Of a DNA stretch of 11,625 bases, positions 6,073 through 11,625 are shown piece by piece. The position numbers and the translations under genes were made by a program. Within the stretch, counting starts at the first letter, position 1. Each line of letters starts with the position of its first letter. The notes beneath the pieces are model-generated. The model had not been told where the DNA came from, did not search any database, and was given only the letters and a program-made list of their open reading frames with translations. This stretch comes from JAYWAM01 sp043782425 (lineage in GTDB: Bacteria; Pseudomonadota; Gammaproteobacteria; Burkholderiales; Usitatibacteraceae): the NCBI GenBank assembly GCA_043782425.1, contig JAYWAM010000253.1, forward strand, positions 1 through 11,625, written 5' to 3'.

Positions 6073-8406
6073 ATGGACCAAGCCACACACAACAAAATCG
6101 TTTCCTTCATCTGGGGCATCGCCGACGATGTTCTGCGCGATCTCTTCAAGCGCGGCAAGTACCCCGACGTCATTCTGCCGATGTGCGTCATCCGGCGCAT
6201 GGACGCGGTGCTCGAGCCGACCAAACAGAAGGTGCTTGACACCAAGAAGATGCTCGACAAGAGTGGCATCACCGAACAACGCGCCGCGCTCGCCGATGCC
6301 GCGGGCCAAGCTTTCTACAACACGTCCAAGTTCACACTGCGCGACCTCAAGTCGCGCGGCAGTCAGCAGCAACTCCTGGCCGACTTCGAGGACTACCTCA
6401 ACGGCTTCTCGCCTAACGTTCAGGACATCCTTGAGAACTTCAAGTTCCGTAATCAACTGCAAACGCTGTCCAAGGCCGACGCGATCGGCACGCTGATCAA
6501 TAAATTCCTCGACCCCGAGATCGACCTGTCACCCGCCGGCATCGACAACCACGCGATGGGCACGATCTTCGAGGAGCTGGTTCGCAAGTTCAACGAGGAC
6601 AACAATGAAGAGGCGGGCCAACACTGGACGCCGCGCGACGCCGTGCGCCTGATGGCGAACCTCGTGTTCCTGCCGATCGAGAACCAACTCAAGTCCGGCA
6701 CCTACTTGCTGTACGACTGCGCCTGCGGCACCGGTGGTATGCTGACGGTGGCGGAGGAGACGCTGACGGCAATCGGCGCGAAACGCAAGCAACAGATCAC
6801 AAGCCTCCTCTATGGCCAGGAGATCAACCCCGAGACCTACGCCGTCTGCAAGGCGGACATGCTACTCAAAGGGGACGGCGAGAGCGCCGACCACATCGTC
6901 GGCGGCGCCGAATGGTCCACGCTTGCGCACGACGCCTTCCCGGCGCAAGAGTTCGACTTCATGCTCGCCAATCCGCCCTACGGCAAGAGCTGGAAGAAAG
7001 ACCTCGAAGCAATGGGCGGCAAGGACGGCATGCGTGACCCGCGCTTCAAGGTGATGCATAAGGGCGAAGAGCTCTCGCTCGTCACCCGTTCCGGCGACGG
7101 TCAGATGCTGTTCCTCGCCAACATGGCTTCGAAGATGAACCCTAAGTCTGCTCTCGGCAGCCGCATCGCCGAAGTCCACAACGGCAGCTCGCTGTTTACC
7201 GGCGACGCGGGCCAGGGCGAAAGCAACATCCGCCGCTGGCTCATCGAGAATGACTGGCTCGAAGCCATCGTCGCGCTGCCGCTCAATCTCTTCTACAACA
7301 CCGGCATCGCCACCTACATCTGGGTGCTGTCCAACAAGAAGCCCGCGCACCGCAAGGGCCAGGTGCAGCTCATTGACGCCAGCCAGTGGTTCAAGCCGCT
7401 GCGCAAAAATCTCGGCAAGAAGAACTGCGAGCTTTCTCCCGAAGACATTGAGCGTATCAGCCGCACCTTCCTCGACTTCAAGGAAACCCCCGAGTCAAAA
7501 ATCTTCCCCAACGCCGCCTTCGGTTACTGGAAGGTGACGGTTGATCGCCCGCTGCGCCTGCACAGCCAGCTCACGCGCAAGGCCATCGAATCGCTGCGCT
7601 TCGCCTCCGGCGACGAAGATCTGCGCAGCATTTTATTTGATGAGTTTGGTGACGACCTCTTCACCAAGTTCGCCAAAGTCTCATCCGCACTGGAGAAGCG
7701 CCTCGCCGACGGGGGAAGCGATGAGGGCGAGGGCGATGACGAAGAGGGCGGAAGCGAAAAGAAGGGGCTACCTGAGAAGAAGAAAAAGAAACTGCTTGAT
7801 GCCAAAACTTGGGAGCGCGACGCGCGGCTTGTCGAAGTAGCCATCAAGCTGCGTGAGGCGTTAGGCGACAAATTATTTGAGGACCACAACATCTTTCGTG
7901 ACCGCATTGATGCCGCGCTTAAAAAGGAGGGCATCAAACTCCCTGCCGCCGACCTGAAACATATTCTCAAGGCCGTGAGCTGGCGCGTCGAGACCGCGTC
8001 CCCTGTTATCGCCAAAATGCACAAGCCCGACAAGATCAAGGCCGATCCGCTGCGCGGCTTTTTCTACCTTGCCCCCACCGGGGGAGAGGGCCGGGGTGAG
8101 GGGGCAATAGCCAAGCCCGCCATCGTCGAATACGAGCACGACGCCGACCTGCGCGACACCGAGCAGGTGCCGCTCTTGGAAGACGGCGGCATCGAAGCAT
8201 TCATCCACCGCGAGGTTCTCCCCTACACGCCCGACGCATGGATCAAGGCGGACGCGACCAAGATCGGCTACGAGGTGAGCTTCACGCGGCACTTCTACAA
8301 ACCGCAACCGCTGCGCACGCTCGAAGAAATCAGCGCCGACATCCTGGCCATAGAGAAAGAGGCCGAGGGGTTGTTGGATGGATTACTGAAGGGAGGTCAG
8401 GCATGA
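6073..8406 (+). CDS. hsdM: Type I restriction-modification N6-adenine methyltransferase subunit
   Basis: HsdM methylates adenine in the bipartite target read by HsdS, using S-adenosylmethionine, and with HsdR forms the restriction complex. From ATG 6073 the product has 777 residues. The N-terminal HsdM helical domain begins MDQATHNKIVSFIWGIADD and includes KYPDVILPMCVIRRMDAVLEP. SAM motif I is DCACGTGG (215-222), and catalytic motif IV is NPPY (300-303), the N6-adenine type. Residues 545-580 are an acidic then lysine-rich linker (DEGEGDDEEGGSEKK, KKKKK). Residues 666-678 come from a palindromic repeat inserted in frame. The C-terminal part (DLRDTEQVPLLEDGGIEAF, then GYEVSFTRHFYKPQPLRTLEEI) is typical of the long HsdM group. 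TTG 6022 and ATG 6040 are also in frame, but homology starts at 6073. It overlaps the next gene by ATGA. Confidence 0.94.
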   Translation: MDQATHNKIVSFIWGIADDVLRDLFKRGKYPDVILPMCVIRRMDAVLEPTKQKVLDTKKMLDKSGITEQRAALADAAGQAFYNTSKFTLRDLKSRGSQQQLLADFEDYLNGFSPNVQDILENFKFRNQLQTLSKADAIGTLINKFLDPEIDLSPAGIDNHAMGTIFEELVRKFNEDNNEEAGQHWTPRDAVRLMANLVFLPIENQLKSGTYLLYDCACGTGGMLTVAEETLTAIGAKRKQQITSLLYGQEINPETYAVCKADMLLKGDGESADHIVGGAEWSTLAHDAFPAQEFDFMLANPPYGKSWKKDLEAMGGKDGMRDPRFKVMHKGEELSLVTRSGDGQMLFLANMASKMNPKSALGSRIAEVHNGSSLFTGDAGQGESNIRRWLIENDWLEAIVALPLNLFYNTGIATYIWVLSNKKPAHRKGQVQLIDASQWFKPLRKNLGKKNCELSPEDIERISRTFLDFKETPESKIFPNAAFGYWKVTVDRPLRLHSQLTRKAIESLRFASGDEDLRSILFDEFGDDLFTKFAKVSSALEKRLADGGSDEGEGDDEEGGSEKKGLPEKKKKKLLDAKTWERDARLVEVAIKLREALGDKLFEDHNIFRDRIDAALKKEGIKLPAADLKHILKAVSWRVETASPVIAKMHKPDKIKADPLRGFFYLAPTGGEGRGEGAIAKPAIVEYEHDADLRDTEQVPLLEDGGIEAFIHREVLPYTPDAWIKADATKIGYEVSFTRHFYKPQPLRTLEEISADILAIEKEAEGLLDGLLKGGQA
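8069..8107. repeat. Palindromic GC-rich repeat element inside hsdM
   Basis: TTGCCCCC (8069-8076) and GGGGGCAA (8100-8107) are perfect inverted ends of a 39-bp unit with the core ACCGGGGGAGAGGGCCGGGG. On the minus strand it reads as the familiar CCCTCACCCCGGCCCTCTCCC repeat, which produces PLTPALSP phantom peptides in many proteobacterial genomes. Here its 13 codons add LAPTGGEGRGEGA to HsdM without breaking the frame. It sits in a region of the protein that I recall as variable between homologues. Confidence 0.8.
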
Positions 8407-9548
8407 AGAAGAAAGCCGGTCCTTCCCCCCAAGAACTCAAGCCCACCGCGCAAAAGTCCGGGAAGCGTAAACACTCCGGCCACTCCGCCGGGACAGAGGT
8501 GCCTGCCATCGTTGATGAGGCGACGCTCCTCACGGACTTGAGAGAACTGATCCAGTCCGCCCGCCAGCGGATTGCCACAGTGGCGAACTCGACCACGACG
8601 CTGCTGTACTGGCATCTCGGGCGCCGACTCCTCGCCGAGAGCCTTCAGGATGAGCGGGCGCAGTACGGCAAACGAATTCTCGCGACCGTGTCACGAGAAT
8701 TGACCGTCGAGTTCGGGCAGGCCTTTACCCTCCGCTCGCTCTACCGCGCGATTCAGTTCTGTCAGGGCTTCGCGGACCAGGAGATTGTGTCGACGCTGTC
8801 GACACAATTGAGCTGGAGCCACTTCATCGAGCTGCTGCCGATTAAAGACCCGCTGGCCCGCGATTTTTACGCGGAGATGTGCCGCATCGAGCGTTGGGAC
8901 GTGCGCACCCTGCGGCAAAAGATCGGCGGCATGTTGTTCCAGCGCACCGCGCTATCGAAAAAACCGGAATCCGTCATCTCGGCGGAAATCGCTAAGCTCC
9001 GCGACGGACACATGACTCCTGACATCGTCTTTCGCGATCCCTATCTTCTCGATCTGCTGGGACTCACGGGCGCCTACAGCGAGCGCGACCTCGAAAGCGC
9101 CATCCTGCGCGAGATCGAGGGCGTGCTGCTGGAACTCGGCACCGGCTTCGCCTTCGTCGCCCGACAAAAGCGCATGAGCGTTGGCAAGGACGATTTTCAT
9201 CTCGACTTACTCTTCTACCATCGCCACCTCCGCAGGCTGATTGCCGTCGAATTGAAACTTGAATCTTTCCAGCCCGCGCATGTTGGCCAGATGGAACTGT
9301 ACCTGCGCTGGCTGGACAAACACGAGCGCGCCCCCGGCGAGGAAGCCCCGCTTGGACTCATCCTGTGCGCTTCCGCCGATGTCGAGCAGGTGGAGTTGCT
9401 CCAGCTCGATGCCAAATCCATCCGCGTCAGCGAGTACCTCACGGAGTTACCGCCGCTGCCGCTGCTCTGCGCCCGACTGCACCAGGCCATCGAGCACGCG
9501 CGGGAACAGGCGGCCAGACTGCTACCAGGCTCAGGGGAACAGCCATGA
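8403..9548 (+). CDS. DUF1016 (YhcG-type) PD-(D/E)XK nuclease domain protein
   Basis: The product has 381 residues from ATG 8403, which overlaps the hsdM stop (ATGA) and follows a strong GGGAGGT ribosome binding site. The first ~35 residues are a basic, low-complexity tail. An N-terminal DUF1016 helical domain spans about 38-175 (LIQSARQRIATVANSTTTLLYWHLGRRL, written here as one conserved helix pair, then LSWSHFIELLPIKDP). The C-terminal nuclease fold has a PD-(D/E)XK core with Asp268 in DFHLDLLFYH and Glu283-Leu-Lys285 in IAVELKLESF, followed by GQMELYLRWLD. Relatives are frequently found inside type I restriction operons and other defence loci; their exact role is not established. Its place between hsdM and hsdS suggests it acts with, or guards, the methyltransferase complex (inference). 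Confidence 0.9.
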   Translation: MKKKAGPSPQELKPTAQKSGKRKHSGHSAGTEVPAIVDEATLLTDLRELIQSARQRIATVANSTTTLLYWHLGRRLLAESLQDERAQYGKRILATVSRELTVEFGQAFTLRSLYRAIQFCQGFADQEIVSTLSTQLSWSHFIELLPIKDPLARDFYAEMCRIERWDVRTLRQKIGGMLFQRTALSKKPESVISAEIAKLRDGHMTPDIVFRDPYLLDLLGLTGAYSERDLESAILREIEGVLLELGTGFAFVARQKRMSVGKDDFHLDLLFYHRHLRRLIAVELKLESFQPAHVGQMELYLRWLDKHERAPGEEAPLGLILCASADVEQVELLQLDAKSIRVSEYLTELPPLPLLCARLHQAIEHAREQAARLLPGSGEQP

Positions 9549-9964
9549 GCGACGACGCAGCCATGCAAGCGATCCGTACCCTCGCGGGCAGTATGCAGAA
9601 TCTTCAGCGGCAGGCGGCGCAGCAATACAAGCCGGTGGTTGACGACATCCTGCGCACCCGATCCCGCGATACCCAGCACATCGAGCACACGCTGGATGGC
9701 CTGCTCGACTTCTGCGGTTACGATCCCGTGCTGCGGATGTACAAGAATCTCTGTCGTCACTATTGCGACATCGACCCCGCAGCCACCGCTGACTACATCG
9801 ACGCTTACTGCGAATACTGGGATAGCGATGCAGAGGAAGGCAGCCATGATTGCCGAGCTCAAGCCGTATGCGGAATACAAGGAGTTGGGGTTGCAGTGGC
9901 TTGGGCAGGTGCCGAGGCATTGGGAGGTCGAGCGACTCGGCACACTTGGGATATTCTCAGCTAG
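9545..9964 (+). CDS. Small protein of unknown function between the nuclease and hsdS
   Basis: The ATG at 9545 overlaps the stop of the nuclease gene (ATGA) and has AGGGGA as ribosome binding site. The 139-residue product starts MSDDAAMQAIRTLAGSMQN. The first ~100 residues are helical-looking, with Gln/Arg-rich and then Cys/Tyr-containing stretches (HIEHTLDGLLDFCGYDPVL, then LCRHYCDIDPAATADYIDAY). I vaguely recall similar small proteins beside hsdS, but no named family. The last ~39 residues are encoded in a different frame over the start of hsdS (119 bases shared) and have Ala/Gly-rich composition unlike the body. The natural end is therefore probably near the acidic SDAEEGSHD, with the original stop lost. 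A role as an accessory or immunity factor of the neighbouring nuclease or HsdS is conjecture. Confidence 0.65.
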   Translation: MSDDAAMQAIRTLAGSMQNLQRQAAQQYKPVVDDILRTRSRDTQHIEHTLDGLLDFCGYDPVLRMYKNLCRHYCDIDPAATADYIDAYCEYWDSDAEEGSHDCRAQAVCGIQGVGVAVAWAGAEALGGRATRHTWDILS

Positions 9965-11269
9965 TGGAATAGACAAGAAGACAGTGCCCGGTGAATCGTT
10001 AGTGCGAATGGTCAACTACCTCGACATCTATAAAAATTCAACACACGAACTCTGGGCCACAAGGAACTTGATGGTTGTCAGTTGTCCCGAGGAAAGAAAG
10101 CGCATTCATAATGTAAAGCAAGGCGACATGTTTTTCACGCCTAGTTCAGAGACCACCGAAGATATTGGCCGGTCTGCGGTAGCAATGGAAGATCTTCCAG
10201 TCACCGTCTATAGCTACCATGTCATTCGCTTTCGATTGCGCGATCCAATTGATCTGCTGTTTCGGCGATATTGGTGCAACAATGTTTTTGTGTTGCACCA
10301 GTTCTCACTCGCTTCCCGAGGGACCACAAGAAAGATTTTGGATCGAGGCGACTTTCGACGGATCGTGGTTCTTGTGCCTTCAGCAACAGAACAAGCCGCT
10401 ATCGGGCGGTTTCTGGACTGGGCGAACGGAAGGTTAGAGCGGGCGATCCGGGCGAAGCGGAAGGTGATTGTGCTACTCACCGAGCAGAAGCAGGCCATCA
10501 TCCACCGTGCTGTCACCCGCGGCCTTGACCCCTCCGTCCCCCTCAAAGCCTCGGGCATCCCCTGGCTCGGCGACATTCCGCAACATTGGGAGGTGCTGCG
10601 TGCGAAATACCTGTATCACGAAGTGGATGATCGCTCTACTGCTGGCAGCGAAGAACTGCTGTCTGTTTCTCACCTTACTGGCGTTACCCCGCGCAGCCAA
10701 AAGAACATAACGATGTTCAAGGCCGCGTCATATGCAGGCCACAAGCTCTGTCGTCCGGGTGACCTCGTGGTTAACACAATGTGGGCGTGGATGGGCGCGC
10801 TCGGCGTCTCAACTCATGCAGGAATCATTACCCCGCTTACGCTGTCTACCGGCCACATCACCCCGAGTGCATCGTTGGCGCCTACATAGATGGCCTGCTC
10901 CGTAGCAGACCGTATATCTCGAATATTATTTGCCGTTCAACAGGACTTCGGGCGTCGCGCCTCCGCTTGTATCCCGAAGAATTCTTTCGGCTTACGATCA
11001 TCCAACCGCCGGTTGAGGAGCAGCGGCGGATCGTTCAGGCGATGCAAGAAGAGACTGCCGACCTGAACACCATCATCTCCCGCCTCGAACGCGAAATCGA
11101 CCTCCTCCGCGAATACCGCACCCGCCTCGTTGCCGATGTCGTAACCGGCAAGCTCGATGTGCGCGAGGCCGCCGCACATCTGCCGGAGGTGGAGAGCGTA
11201 CCCGCCATTGAGCCGGAGTTTGCGGAGATGGAAGATGCTGGCGACGAATTGTCCGAGGTCAATGCGTAA
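9846..11269 (+). pseudogene. hsdS: Type I restriction-modification specificity subunit, frameshifted
   Basis: HsdS reads the two halves of the bipartite DNA target and bridges two HsdM. From ATG 9846 (ribosome binding site GAGGAAGG) the frame begins MIAELKPYAEYKELG and shows WLGQVPRHWEVERLG, the start of target-recognition domain 1. The central conserved helix (TEQAAIGRFLDWANGRLERA) follows, then the second domain start WLGDIPQHWEVLRAK. It reads MWAWMGALGVSTHAGIIT and then goes out of frame, ending at a stop at 10887-10889. The normal continuation (PAYAVYRPHHPECIVGAYID, then PPVEEQRRIVQAMQEE and LLREYRTRLVADVVTGKLDV) lies in another frame up to TAA 11267-11269. Adding one C to the CCCC at 10831-10834 restores one 474-residue protein. 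As written, the second domain is cut and the distal coiled coil lost. The end overlaps darT as TAATG. Confidence 0.9.
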
Positions 11270-11589
11270 TGGCTGTGCCCGCCCAACCCAAGCTCTATCA
11301 CATCACCCACGTGGACAACCTGCCCGCCATTCTGACTGCGGGCGGCCTCTGGTCGGATGCGGTGATGATGGCGCAGGGCGGTCCGTCAGCCACCATCGGC
11401 ATGGGTGGCATCAAACAGCGGCGACTGGGGCTGGCGGTTAGATGTTATCCCGGCGATAAGGTGGGCGACTATGTGCCATTTTACTTTTGCCCGCGTTCGA
11501 TCATGCTGTATTTGGTCTACTGCGCGAACCACCCGGATATGACCTACCGGGGCGGGCAGGGGCCAATTCTGCATCTTCAGACGACCTGA
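11269..11589 (+). CDS. darT: DarT-type ssDNA ADP-ribosyltransferase (DUF4433), C-terminally truncated
   Basis: DarT toxins transfer ADP-ribose from NAD+ onto thymidine in single-stranded DNA, block replication and act in phage defence. DarG normally reverses the mark. The 106-residue product begins MAVPAQPKLYHITHVDNLP, with the NAD-binding YHITHVDNL motif. IGMGGIKQRRL, then VGDYVPFYFCPRSIMLYLV, then TYRGGQGPILHLQ follow, as in the first half of the family. Full-length members have roughly 200 residues, and the catalytic Glu lies near residue 160-170, beyond this TGA. One base insertion after HLQ would give DDLISIE but meets TAA after about 13 codons, so one simple correction does not restore the family. 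The gene overlaps the hsdS stop (TAATG). As written the toxin should be inactive. No darG is visible in the 36 bases left. Confidence 0.85.
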   Translation: MAVPAQPKLYHITHVDNLPAILTAGGLWSDAVMMAQGGPSATIGMGGIKQRRLGLAVRCYPGDKVGDYVPFYFCPRSIMLYLVYCANHPDMTYRGGQGPILHLQTT

Positions 11590-11625
11590 TCTCTATCGAG
11601 TCGCGCACCGCGCGCTGCGCCTAAA

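Noticed and set aside
7873..8307. Minus-strand frame containing PLTPALSPGGG
   Set aside because: This peptide is the well-known phantom translation of a GC-rich palindromic repeat; the frame is antisense to hsdM.
10831..10834. Phase-variable switch in hsdS through the C run
   Set aside because: A run of four or five Cs is too short to be hypervariable by slippage; a fixed mutation or assembly error is more likely.
1..11625. CRISPR arrays, tRNA or rRNA genes
   Set aside because: No regularly spaced direct repeats, tRNA-like cloverleaf segments or rRNA sequence were seen on either strand.

Overview
The window looks like a betaproteobacterial chromosome, probably of the Nitrosomonadales/Gallionella type. 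The evidence is the divergent ECF-type sigma factor followed by ilvB-ilvN-ilvC-psd-pssA, a gene order typical of that class, and the betaproteobacterial character of the IlvB, Psd and PssA proteins. The assignment rests on remembered family features, not on a search.

Layout: (1) Positions 1-401, minus strand: the 5' part of an ECF-type sigma factor gene, cut by the window edge. (2) 402-681: a divergent control region with a CRP/FNR-like palindrome and a plausible sigma-70 promoter for the ilv genes. (3) 682-4039: ilvB, ilvN and ilvC, the first two enzymes of isoleucine/valine synthesis, closed by a strong intrinsic terminator at 4046-4070. (4) 4110-4158: a nested, perfect 20-bp-arm palindrome. 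(5) 4249-5684: psd and pssA, overlapping by one base, which together make phosphatidylethanolamine from CDP-diacylglycerol via phosphatidylserine. (6) 5681-5920, minus strand: a dead fragment of an integron-type tyrosine recombinase abutting the end of pssA, where related genomes usually carry leuA. (7) 6009-11589: an accessory defence operon on the plus strand. It runs hsdM, a DUF1016/YhcG-type PD-(D/E)XK nuclease, a small unrecognised protein, hsdS and a DarT-type DNA ADP-ribosyltransferase. These genes are joined by ATGA, TAATG or longer overlaps.

The housekeeping half looks intact. The defence half carries several lesions: hsdS is split by what looks like one missing C in a C run (10831-10834), darT stops at about half the normal length, and the neighbouring recombinase fragment has a stop and two indels. 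hsdM carries an in-frame 39-bp palindromic repeat. Either this is a decaying genomic island or some lesions are assembly errors. hsdR and a darG antitoxin are not in the window and would be expected to the right of it.

I did not find a clearly new system. The most unusual parts are the composite hsdM / DUF1016 / small protein / hsdS / darT operon, the unrecognised small protein, and the palindrome that has become part of HsdM.
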